Assembly: GCA_035550795.1 (NCBI GenBank)
Contig: DASZOL010000008.1
Span: 62,001 to 126,000 of the forward strand
From: DASRDR01 sp035550795
Lineage (GTDB): Bacteria > Methylomirabilota > Methylomirabilia > Rokubacteriales > DASRDR01
Length of the DNA: 64,000 nucleotides
Direction of reading: 5' to 3'
In this document: positions 56,880-64,000 of the stretch, one piece after another
Layout of the letters: each line of letters starts with the position of its first letter
How positions within the stretch are numbered: position 1 is the stretch's first letter
Translations under genes and position numbers: made by a program
Notes under the pieces: generated by a model
What the model saw: the letters and a program-made list of their open reading frames with translations, nothing else
Databases searched by the model: none
What the model was told of the DNA's origin: nothing

Positions 56880-59159
56880 ATGTCCCCAGCGCGCGCCACC
56901 CGCCGGCGGCGTGCGTGGAGCCGGCCCGTTGCCATCGGCGCCGTCACGATCGCCGCCGGTCTGCTCTTCACGGCGCTGCCGTTCGGCCCCGGCATCGAGG
57001 AATGGGCGGGGCTCGACCTCCTGTTCACGCTGCGCGGCCCGCGCACGCCGCCGCCCGAGGTCGTCATCGTCGCCATCGACCGGCCCGCCGCCGAGGCGCT
57101 CGGGCTGCCGTCGAACCCGAACCGCTGGCCGCGAACCCAGCACGCCGAGCTCGTCGATGCCCTCCATCGCGGCGGCGCCGCCGCCATCGTGTTCGACATC
57201 GTCTTCGACGAGCCCGGGGCGCCGCTGGACGACCGGACCCTGGCCGATTCGCTGCGGCGCGCCGGAACGGTCGTCCTTGCCCAGCAACTGGTGCGGGAGA
57301 CGGTCCTCCCGAGCGCCGATCCCCGGAGCGCCCCGAATCCGTTCCACCTCGAGCGCCTCGCCCCGCCGGTGCCGCCCCTGGCCGAGGCCGCCGCCGGCCT
57401 CGCGCCGTTCCCGCTCCCCAAGGTGCCCGTGCAGGTGAGCCGCTACTGGACCTTCAAGGCGGGTGCCGGCAATGCGCCGAGCCTGCCCGTCGTCGCGTTC
57501 CACGTCTACGCGAAGGACGCCCACGGCCCGCTCGTCGCACTCCTGCATGGCGTCGGCGCGAGGGCCCCGGACGGATCGCCGATCGAGGGCGCCATGGCGC
57601 GCTCGCCGGGACATGCGGAGCACGCGGTGCGCACCCTGCGCGAGGCGGTCGAGCGGGACGCGACCACGCGAGGCCGGCTCGAGACCGCCCTTGCCGAGAC
57701 GCCAGGTCCACCGGGCAACACGCGGGAGCGGCACCTCCTCGAGCGCCTGGCCCGGCTGTACGCAGGGCCCGACTCCCCGTACCTCGATTTCTACGGCCCG
57801 CCCCGGACGATCCCCACCATCCCCTACGACCTGGCGCTCGCCCGCCTGAGCGGGGCAGGCTCGGCGCTTGACGTTCGCGGAAAATCGGTGTTCGTCGGGC
57901 TCTCGGCCTACACGGGGGCCGAGCAGCGGGACGGCGTCAACACCGTGTTCTCACAGGCCAACGGCCTCGACCTGAGCGGAGTCGAGATCGCGGCCACCGC
58001 GTTCGGGAACATCCTGGAAGCGCGCTCCGTCGAGGCCGCTTCCCCCGGCACCCAGCTGGCCGTCGCCGTCGGCTGGGGCGCGGCGCTCGGGCTCGTCACG
58101 TGGCGTCTGCGCGCGCTCGCCTCCGCAGCGGTACTGCTGCTCGCCGGACTGGCGTACTTCCTCGTCGCGCAGAATCGCTTCGCGGCCGCCGGGCTCTGGC
58201 TCCCGCTCGTGGGGCCGCTCGCCGTCCAGATGGGGACGGCCTTCACGGCGGCGATCGTCTGGCGACACCGCGACACGCGGCGCGAGCGCGAGCACCTGTC
58301 CACCGCGCTGGCCCACTACCTCCCGCCGAAGATCGCGGAGGAGCTGGCGCGCGAGATCGGGGGCGTCCGCGCGGCGGACCAGCTCCTCTTCGGCACTTGC
58401 CTGTCGACGGACGCCCACCAGTACACCGCGCTGTCGGAGACCATGGAGCCCGCCGAGCTCGGGGCGTTCATGAACCGCTACTACGAGGTGCTGTTCGAGC
58501 CCGTGAAGCGACACGGAGGCGTGGTCCAGGACGTCGTCGGCGATTCGATGCTCGCGGTGTGGGCGACGACCGAGCCGGACCTCTCGCTGAGGAACCGCGC
58601 CTGTCTGGCCGCGCTCGACATCGCGTCGGCCGTGGACCGCTTCAACGCGGGCACGGGCCGGCTGGCCCTCCCGACGCGCGTCGGCCTCCACTCGGGGCGG
58701 TTGCTCCTCGGGAGCGTCGGCGCGATGGACCACTACGAGTACCGCGCCGTCGGCGACATCGTGAACACGGCGACCCGGCTCGAGGGCCTCAACAAGCATC
58801 TGGGAACCCGCATGCTCGTGAGCGCGGACGTGCTCCAGGGCCTGGACGGCCTGGTGAGCCGGGAGCTGGGGGGGTTCCTGCTGGCCGGCAAGTCGCGGCC
58901 CGTCCTGGTCCACGAGCTCATCGGGCGGGTGGCCGACGTCACGCAGCGGGACCGCGACCGTTGTGCTATCTTTGCCGAGGCGCTTGCCGCCTACCGGCGT
59001 GGGGCGTGGTCCGAGGCGATGCGGCTCTGGCGCGAGGTGGTGCGCGCGCACGGAGGCGACGATGGCCCGAGCCAGTTCTACCTCCGATGGTGCGAGGCGC
59101 ACTCGAGCAACCCACCGGATGCCAACTGGGACGGCGTCGTGCGGATGGACCAGAAGTAG
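56880..59159 (+). CDS. CHASE2-domain adenylate/guanylate cyclase
   Basis: Membrane-bound class III nucleotide cyclase, 759 residues from ATG 56880. One N-terminal helix (about 17-35) is followed by an extracytoplasmic CHASE2 sensor domain (about 45-375, including VIVAIDRPAAEALG and KSVFVGLSAYTGAEQRDG). Two or three helices follow (about 380-455). The cyclase domain (about 485-690) has TDAHQYTALSETMEPAEL at the first metal site, then VVGDSMLAVW, HSGRLLLGSVG and AVGDIVNTATRLEGLNKHLG. The second metal site and the transition-state Asn/Arg are kept. A short C-terminal helical part resembles a TPR tail. It senses an envelope signal and presumably makes cAMP. Its stop is 12 bp before the FecR-TPR gene. 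Confidence 0.92.
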   Translation: MSPARATRRRRAWSRPVAIGAVTIAAGLLFTALPFGPGIEEWAGLDLLFTLRGPRTPPPEVVIVAIDRPAAEALGLPSNPNRWPRTQHAELVDALHRGGAAAIVFDIVFDEPGAPLDDRTLADSLRRAGTVVLAQQLVRETVLPSADPRSAPNPFHLERLAPPVPPLAEAAAGLAPFPLPKVPVQVSRYWTFKAGAGNAPSLPVVAFHVYAKDAHGPLVALLHGVGARAPDGSPIEGAMARSPGHAEHAVRTLREAVERDATTRGRLETALAETPGPPGNTRERHLLERLARLYAGPDSPYLDFYGPPRTIPTIPYDLALARLSGAGSALDVRGKSVFVGLSAYTGAEQRDGVNTVFSQANGLDLSGVEIAATAFGNILEARSVEAASPGTQLAVAVGWGAALGLVTWRLRALASAAVLLLAGLAYFLVAQNRFAAAGLWLPLVGPLAVQMGTAFTAAIVWRHRDTRREREHLSTALAHYLPPKIAEELAREIGGVRAADQLLFGTCLSTDAHQYTALSETMEPAELGAFMNRYYEVLFEPVKRHGGVVQDVVGDSMLAVWATTEPDLSLRNRACLAALDIASAVDRFNAGTGRLALPTRVGLHSGRLLLGSVGAMDHYEYRAVGDIVNTATRLEGLNKHLGTRMLVSADVLQGLDGLVSRELGGFLLAGKSRPVLVHELIGRVADVTQRDRDRCAIFAEALAAYRRGAWSEAMRLWREVVRAHGGDDGPSQFYLRWCEAHSSNPPDANWDGVVRMDQK

Positions 59160-59171
59160 CCGGAGTCCCCG

Positions 59172-62100
59172 GTGAGAGGCCGCCGCTTCCCGGCCGGCGC
59201 GAACCTCTTCGCGCTCGTCCTCGCCGTCCCCTGCGTGCTCGCCGTCCCCGCAGCGCCCGCCGCCGCGGCCGAGTGCCAGGACTGGGTGGCGCGAACGGTC
59301 TCCACCCAGGGCCGGGTGGAAACGCGTCGCGCCGGCGAGCCTCAGTGGCTCCCGGTTCGGCTGGGAACCGCCCACTGCCTGGGCGATGCCGTCCGCCTCG
59401 GGCCGCTCAGCCGGGCGGCTCTCGTGCTGCGCGAGGGTGGGGTGTTGCGCCTCGATCAGAACACCACGATCACGTTCACCCCGCCGGCCGAGCGGGCCGG
59501 AACCTGGGTCGATCTCCTGACGGGCGCGGTCCATTTCTTCAGCCGCACGCCGCGCGGGCTCCGGGTCACCACGCCGTTCGTGAACGGCTCCGTCGAGGGG
59601 ACCGAGTTCCTGGTCGAGGTCGACCTGATCGAGGCGCGGATCTCGGTGTGGGAGGGGCGCGTCCTCGCCGAGAACGCGCAGGGCTCCCTCGCCCTCGCTC
59701 CCGGGCAGTCCGCCGCGGCGCGGGCCGGGCAGCCTCCGACGCTCCGGCCGATCGTCGTGAGGCCCGCCGACGCCGTGGCCTGGGCCCTCCACTACCCGCC
59801 GGTCCTCGACCTCCGTCCCTCGGACTTCCCGGACCGTCCCGGGGAGAGCTGGCCGGCGCTGGTCCGCCGCTCCATCGAGGCCGCCGGCCGCGGAGATCTC
59901 GCCTCTGCGCTCGCCGCCGTTGCGGGCATCCCGGACACCGTCCCCGATGCCCGGGTGTTCGTCCACCGGGCCGGGCTCTTCCTCGCGGTCGGACGAGTGG
60001 ACGAGGCCCTCTCCGACGTCGACCGGGCCCTCCGACTGGGGCCCCAGTCCGGCGACGCGCTCGCCCTCCGCTCCGTCGTGGCGGTGGCCAGGAACGACCC
60101 GCCGGCCGCCCGGGCGCTGGCCGAGCAGGCCATCCAGTCTGACCCCGGATCGGCCGCCGCCCACCTCGCCCTCTCCTATGCCCGACAAGCGGCCTTCGAC
60201 CTCAGCGGGGCTCTCGCGAGCCTCCAGCAGGCGGTGCAGCTCCAGCCGGGGAATGCCCTGGCGCGCGCCCGCCTCGCCGAGCTCTGGCTGTCGCTCGGCA
60301 ACCTCGACCGTGCGCGAGAGGCCGCCGCCGAGGGCGCCCGCCTCGACCCGGGGAACGCGCGCGCTCAGACCGTGCTGGGCTTCACCGCCCTGACCCAGAT
60401 CCGGCGGCGCGAGGCCGCCGAGGCGTTCGAGCGCGCCATCGAGCTCGATCCGGCGGCGCCCTTGCCTCGCCTCGGCCTCGGACTGACGCGCATCCGGGGC
60501 GGTGACCTCGAGGGCGGCCGACAGGAGCTGGAGATCGCGGTCAGCCTGGACCCGGGCGACTCGCTCCTGCGCAGCTATCTCGGCAAGGCCTACTACGAGG
60601 AGCGGCAGCCGGTCCTGGCCAGCGACCAGTTCAAGCTCGCCCAGGACCTGGACGCGAATGACCCGACGCCCTGGCTCTACGACGCCATCCGCCTCCAGAG
60701 CGTGAACCGCCCCGTCGAGGCGCTCCGGTCGCTCGAGCGCTCCATCGAGCTGAACGACAACCGCGCCGTCTACCGGTCGCGCCTCCAGCTCGACGAGGAC
60801 CGGGCCGCCCGGAGCGCCAGCCTGGCGCGGATCTACGACGATCTGGGCTTCCAGCAGCGCGCGCTCGTCGAGGGCTGGCTGTCCGTGAACGCAGACCCCG
60901 CGAGCGACTCCGCGCACCGCTTCCTGGCCGACACCTACGCCGTGCTGCCGCGCCACGACACCGCGCGAGTCAGCGAGCTGCTCCAGTCCCAGCTGCTCCA
61001 GCCCATCAACGTGCTGCCCGTCCAGCCGCAGCTCGGACTCAACAACTCGTTCATCCTGGCCCGGGCCGGACCGGCGGATCCCGGTTTCGGCGAGTGGAAC
61101 TCGCTCTTCACGCGGAATGGCATCCACGTCCTGGCCAGCGGCCTGGTCGGCGGCAATGACACCTACGGCGACCAGGTGGTCGTCTCCGGCATCTGGGACC
61201 GCCTGTCCGTGAGCGTGGGCCAGCTTCACTACGAGACCGACGGATTCCGCCCCAACAACGACCTCGAGGAGAACGTCTATCAGATTTTCGCCCAGCTCCA
61301 GCTCTCGGCGAGAACGAGCGTGCAGGTCGAGTACCGGCGTCGCGAGAACGAGCAGGGAGACCTGCCGCTCCGCTTCGATCCGAACGACTTCGAGCCGACG
61401 CTTCGCCAGACATTCGACTCCGACTCTGCCCGCATCGGGCTACGCCAGGCCCTGACACCGTCCTCCCTGCTCGTCGGCTCGCTCATATACGAGGACGATC
61501 GCACGACGCTCGACATCTTCGGGAGCCACAGCCGGGTGGACCAGTCCGGATACCACCCGGAGCTCCAGTACCTGTACCGATCACCCCGGTTCAGTCTCGT
61601 GGGCGGCGCTGGCTACTTCACGGCGGACGGCACGGACTCAGCCCTCGGCGACTTCGAAACGCGCCACGGCAACGTCTACGCATACCCGCAGGTTCACCTG
61701 CCCTGGAACGTCGACCTGACGCTCGGAGCCAGCGTGGACGTCCTGTCATCGAGCCTCCGGGATACCACCCAGTTCAACCCGAAGCTCGGAGTCATCTGGA
61801 ACCCGGTCCCCGAGACGACCTTCCGCGCCGCGGCGTTCAGGACCCTGGAGAAACCGCTCTTCTCCGGCCGATCGATCGAGCCGACCCAGGTCGCGGGCTT
61901 CAACCAGCTCTTCGACGACGCGGGCCTCGGCGCGGACTCGTGGCGCTACGGGGTAGCCTGGGATCAACGGCTCCCGCGCTCGGTATATGTGGGGGTCGAG
62001 GCATCCCGCCGAGACTCGACCGTCCCGTTCGATACCTTCGACCTCGACACGGGAATCGCAGGGAAAGCGGAGGCCGATTGGCGCGAGTACCTCGTGCGCA

Positions 62101-62519
62101 CCTACGCGTACTGGGCCGTCACGAGACAGATCGCCCTCAGCGTCGAGTATCTCTATGAGCGGCTCGACCGAGAACCCGAGAACTCCGGGGTCGCCAGAGT
62201 GGTCGAGAGCGACACCCACCGCGTCCCGCTCTCGCTCGCGTTTTTCCACCCCTTGGGATTCCAGGCTCGCGTGACCGGCACCTACGTCAACCAGAGCGGA
62301 CAGTTCGGCGACGCGTTCAGCGGCGTCGAGTCGGGAAGCGACCAGTTCTGGGTCCTCGACGCGTCGATCGGGTACCGGCTGCCGAAGCGCTTCGGCCTCA
62401 TCACCCTCGAGGGAAGAAACCTGCTGGATCACCGCTTCCACTACAACGGTCCCGACTTCGGCTCTCCGCCCTTCTATCCGGAGCGGCTGATCCTCCTGCG
62501 CGTCACGCTGGCCTTCTGA
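59172..62519 (+). CDS. FecR-TPR-outer membrane beta-barrel fusion protein
   Basis: Exported protein of 1115 residues from GTG 59172. A signal peptide (about residues 1-34) leads to a FecR-type domain (about 40-200: WVARTVSTQGRVETRR, LVLREGGVLRLDQNTTITF, VTTPFVNGSVEGTEFLVEV). TPR repeats follow (about 230-550: ALAVGRVDEALSDVDRAL, LAELWLSLGNLDRAREAA, EAAEAFERAIELDPAAPLPR). The last 500 residues have alternating amphipathic strands ending in RLILLRVTLAF, the terminal Phe of an outer-membrane barrel. PgaA-like glycan exporters share the TPR-plus-barrel plan, though not the FecR part. No ECF sigma factor is nearby, so the FecR domain here is likely structural or ligand-binding. Confidence 0.9.
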   Translation: MRGRRFPAGANLFALVLAVPCVLAVPAAPAAAAECQDWVARTVSTQGRVETRRAGEPQWLPVRLGTAHCLGDAVRLGPLSRAALVLREGGVLRLDQNTTITFTPPAERAGTWVDLLTGAVHFFSRTPRGLRVTTPFVNGSVEGTEFLVEVDLIEARISVWEGRVLAENAQGSLALAPGQSAAARAGQPPTLRPIVVRPADAVAWALHYPPVLDLRPSDFPDRPGESWPALVRRSIEAAGRGDLASALAAVAGIPDTVPDARVFVHRAGLFLAVGRVDEALSDVDRALRLGPQSGDALALRSVVAVARNDPPAARALAEQAIQSDPGSAAAHLALSYARQAAFDLSGALASLQQAVQLQPGNALARARLAELWLSLGNLDRAREAAAEGARLDPGNARAQTVLGFTALTQIRRREAAEAFERAIELDPAAPLPRLGLGLTRIRGGDLEGGRQELEIAVSLDPGDSLLRSYLGKAYYEERQPVLASDQFKLAQDLDANDPTPWLYDAIRLQSVNRPVEALRSLERSIELNDNRAVYRSRLQLDEDRAARSASLARIYDDLGFQQRALVEGWLSVNADPASDSAHRFLADTYAVLPRHDTARVSELLQSQLLQPINVLPVQPQLGLNNSFILARAGPADPGFGEWNSLFTRNGIHVLASGLVGGNDTYGDQVVVSGIWDRLSVSVGQLHYETDGFRPNNDLEENVYQIFAQLQLSARTSVQVEYRRRENEQGDLPLRFDPNDFEPTLRQTFDSDSARIGLRQALTPSSLLVGSLIYEDDRTTLDIFGSHSRVDQSGYHPELQYLYRSPRFSLVGGAGYFTADGTDSALGDFETRHGNVYAYPQVHLPWNVDLTLGASVDVLSSSLRDTTQFNPKLGVIWNPVPETTFRAAAFRTLEKPLFSGRSIEPTQVAGFNQLFDDAGLGADSWRYGVAWDQRLPRSVYVGVEASRRDSTVPFDTFDLDTGIAGKAEADWREYLVRTYAYWAVTRQIALSVEYLYERLDREPENSGVARVVESDTHRVPLSLAFFHPLGFQARVTGTYVNQSGQFGDAFSGVESGSDQFWVLDASIGYRLPKRFGLITLEGRNLLDHRFHYNGPDFGSPPFYPERLILLRVTLAF

Positions 62520-62636
62520 CTAGCCGGCCAACCTCTGACGAAAGGAGGATTGCTGGAGGCCTTCAAGAGAACGGTCCGTCTTCACCAGCGACAGGGGGTC
62601 GCCCCAACGATCGCAGCCTGTTCAAGGAGCGTGTTC

Positions 62637-62681
62637 ATGAACGAATTCACGTACTCCGTGCGCGTGACGATCAATAGTTAG
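62637..62681 (+). pseudogene. truncated copy of the small WNPATRRY-family gene
   Basis: ATG 62637, behind a perfect aaggag site, opens the 14-codon frame MNEFTYSVRVTINS, closed by TAG at 62679-62681. It matches the N-terminus of the intact gene 12 bp further on (MLTYKYPVHVTING...). This looks like a duplicated start segment cut short, or a third copy decayed to its first 14 codons; a leader peptide is the other possibility. Confidence 0.5.
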
Positions 62682-62693
62682 GAAGGAAGGTTC

Positions 62694-63188
62694 ATGCTCA
62701 CATACAAGTACCCCGTGCACGTGACAATCAACGGCATAACGCTGGCCTTCAACGGGCCGGACCTGGATCCGGTCGCTGTCTCTCATGAAAAGCATCCAAA
62801 GGACAAGGAGGGTGACCTCACGGAGTATTTCCTCTGGAAGGAGGGAGACACCCCCGCCACACATCGCATCGAGGAGATCAATAGCAGTGGTTGGAAAATC
62901 GAGATCCGAACCGTCCGGCCATCGCAGGAACAAGATTGGTGGCGCTACAGGATCTACTGGAGCGGTCCGAACGCCCAGCAGTTCGAACGAAAACACCAGG
63001 GTGGTCAGTGGGAGCCGCTAGAACCAGTGTCTAAGATCCGGATCAAGCTCGTCAGCGAAAACGATACGCCCAAGATTGAGTTTGTTAGTTCGGAACTTGA
63101 TATCCCGAGGATTGAGCATCAGGGTAGCAGTTGCTCGGTCACCTGGAATCCCGCGACCAGACGCTACCAACGGACGTGCACCGGATAG
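62694..63188 (+). CDS. hypothetical protein, WNPATRRY family, copy A
   Basis: Protein of 164 residues from ATG 62694, preceded by ggaagg. No signal peptide, membrane helix or known domain. Strand-rich sequence starts TINGITLAFNGPD, has an aromatic block DWWRYRIYW and PVSKIRIKL, and ends in SSCSVTWNPATRRYQRTC plus two residues. It aligns along its length with copy B downstream. Base composition and codon use are clearly less GC-rich than the neighbours (many AAG/AAA, GAA, AAT), suggesting recent arrival. Position after the FecR-TPR-barrel gene suggests a link, possibly as cargo, but that is a guess. No enzyme motif is visible. Confidence 0.75.
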   Translation: MLTYKYPVHVTINGITLAFNGPDLDPVAVSHEKHPKDKEGDLTEYFLWKEGDTPATHRIEEINSSGWKIEIRTVRPSQEQDWWRYRIYWSGPNAQQFERKHQGGQWEPLEPVSKIRIKLVSENDTPKIEFVSSELDIPRIEHQGSSCSVTWNPATRRYQRTCTG

Positions 63189-63231
63189 GAGTCGCTGAAC
63201 CTCTAATCAGAAATCTCTCGCTCAACCGGGT

Positions 63232-63259
63232 GGCGGCGGTCGGTCGGCCGGCCGCCGCC
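63232..63259 (+). terminator. GC-rich hairpin between the two paralogues
   Basis: GGCGGCGGTCGG and CCGGCCGCCGCC arms with a 4-base loop form a 12-pair hairpin with one wobble, 43 bp after copy A. No T-run, so termination is possible but unproven. The rest of 63189-63489 holds nothing else I recognise. Confidence 0.4.
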
Positions 63260-63489
63260 GATTCTCGTCGGCGCTCGGTCGGGCCAATTCAGGCTGCAGC
63301 GACCACGGCTCTGACGACATCGGCCTCGCACGCGCACGACCTTCACGAGCGGCCCTGGGCGGAGGCTATGGGGGCGGCTACAATGTCTTGCCGAGACGGC
63401 CGGGATGCATCGGCGGGATCGTCCAGGACGAACGCCGGTCGTCCACGGTCTGGCCCTCGTAACCATGCCGTCAGACAGGGAGACAGCGC

Positions 63490-63975
63490 ATGAACGACCT
63501 GAAGGACTACGAGCTCCAGGAGACCATCCAGGGCGTGACCTTCACCTACCGTAGCCGAGGAGAGGACCCGTTCGTCGCGGAGGGTCTCGGTCGCACGAAC
63601 AGCGGTGGTGACTACGAGGACATGCTCCTGCGGGCGGACGGCGACGATGCCGTGATGCCCATCGTGGACGCTCGCCCGATCACCTTCGACGTGGTGTCCA
63701 TCCTCACATACCAAGGGAAGACCCGGTTCTGGCGTTACACCTTGAACACGGCGACCCAGACATGGACGCGAGATGGGGGCGCGGGACCGTCCGAGGTCCG
63801 GCCGGTGAGCGACCTCCGGATTCGGATCGATCAGGACGGCGAGATCGAGCACACGCCAAGCCAGGTACAGGTCGCCGGTACCCGAGGAGAGTACGTGTCC
63901 CTCGTCCACCCGGGCAGCACGTGCCGGATGGTCTGGAATCCAGCTACGCGGCGCTACACCCAGGTCTGCAGCTAG
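63490..63975 (+). CDS. hypothetical protein, WNPATRRY family, copy B
   Basis: Protein of 161 residues from ATG 63490, behind gggaga. It pairs with copy A: TIQGVTFTYRSRGEDPF at the N-terminus against TINGITLAFNGPDLDPV; FWRYTLN against WWRYRIY; RPVSDLRIRI against EPVSKIRIKL; and STCRMVWNPATRRYTQVC near the C-terminus. Both have two cysteines at the same spacing around the invariant block, so a disulfide or a metal site is possible. Composition is as GC-rich as the general genome, unlike copy A. Acidic residues dominate (DGDD, GEDP). No known family; cytoplasmic by lack of signal, though the route could be non-classical. Confidence 0.75.
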   Translation: MNDLKDYELQETIQGVTFTYRSRGEDPFVAEGLGRTNSGGDYEDMLLRADGDDAVMPIVDARPITFDVVSILTYQGKTRFWRYTLNTATQTWTRDGGAGPSEVRPVSDLRIRIDQDGEIEHTPSQVQVAGTRGEYVSLVHPGSTCRMVWNPATRRYTQVCS

Positions 63976-64000
63976 CAGAGCCGCGGCCCGCCGACGCGGA

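Noticed and set aside
59172..59800. FecR domain as part of an iron-siderophore signalling system
   Set aside because: No ECF sigma factor, TonB box or siderophore receptor is encoded nearby; the domain is fused to TPR repeats and a barrel instead.
57951..61229. A 1092-codon open frame on the minus strand
   Set aside because: It lies wholly antisense to the CHASE2 cyclase and FecR-TPR-barrel genes, has Arg/Gly/Glu-rich low-complexity composition and no domain. Such long antisense frames are expected at this GC content.
62550..62681. TTG start at 62550 in frame with the truncated 14-codon copy
   Set aside because: The aaaggagg sequence would sit only one base from this TTG, too close for initiation; the ATG at 62637 has a well-placed site.
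1..64000. CRISPR arrays, rRNA, tRNA genes, insertion sequences
   Set aside because: No regularly spaced repeats, no rRNA wording, no transposase-like protein and no terminal repeats were seen. A tRNA scan by program was not possible, so a missed tRNA cannot be excluded.

Overview
The window is dense, very GC-rich bacterial chromosome with short intergenic gaps, genes on both strands, frequent GTG/TTG starts and sigma70-type promoters. No phage, transposon, CRISPR or rRNA signal is visible. Gene content (tripartite tricarboxylate transporter, methylcitrate-cycle enzymes, hydroxyacid dehydrogenases, UPF0182, TgpA/DUF58/MoxR cassette, FecR-TPR-barrel protein) suits an uncultured Gram-negative soil or subsurface bacterium such as a Rokubacteria/Methylomirabilota member. 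That placement is inference from gene style only.

Layout. 1-3.8 kb: 3' part of miaB, a zinc-ribbon protein, leuCD. 4-12 kb: prpB-prpD, tctC-tctB-tctA, a short alpha-glucan phosphorylase and a frameshifted membrane protein. 12-18.5 kb: a giant membrane protein, a methyltransferase, an aldo/keto reductase and an MBL-fold hydrolase. 18.5-20.9 kb: a two-gene restriction-modification cassette beside the remnant of a ureohydrolase gene. 20.9-27.7 kb: DMT exporter, ThDP enzyme, ilvE, gamma-glutamyltransferase, an oxidoreductase remnant and a RimK-like ATP-grasp ligase. 28-33 kb: a catabolic cluster (hydratase, enoyl-CoA hydratase, aminotransferase, RidA, amidohydrolase, 2-hydroxyacid dehydrogenase). 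33.6-38.5 kb: tandem duplicated GT2 glycosyltransferases and a UPF0182 protein. 39-45 kb: SDR, DUF3047 and TgpA-DUF58-MoxR. 45-54.7 kb: P450, formamidase-like enzyme, two dehydrogenases, pyridoxal kinase, a degenerate M48 protease homologue, RluA, a class IV aminotransferase and proline iminopeptidase. 54.8-64 kb: a lipoprotein 5'-nucleotidase, a CHASE2-adenylate cyclase, a FecR-TPR-outer-membrane-barrel protein and a family of small paralogous proteins.

The most interesting part is the right end. A strong promoter precedes a CHASE2 cyclase, then a 1115-residue FecR-TPR-beta-barrel protein, then small proteins of no recognised family (one intact, one truncated copy, one more intact copy). The intact pair share an invariant WNPATRRY block between two cysteines. 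The codons for this block differ synonymously between copies, which points to purifying selection on the protein. These could be cargo or partners of the barrel; that is a hypothesis.

Other notable items: an M48-family protein that has lost its HExxH zinc site; the restriction-modification cassette with palindromes over a near-leaderless methyltransferase promoter; internally deleted or truncated gene remnants; and several genes whose -10 element sits 6-8 nt before the start codon, suggesting leaderless transcripts.
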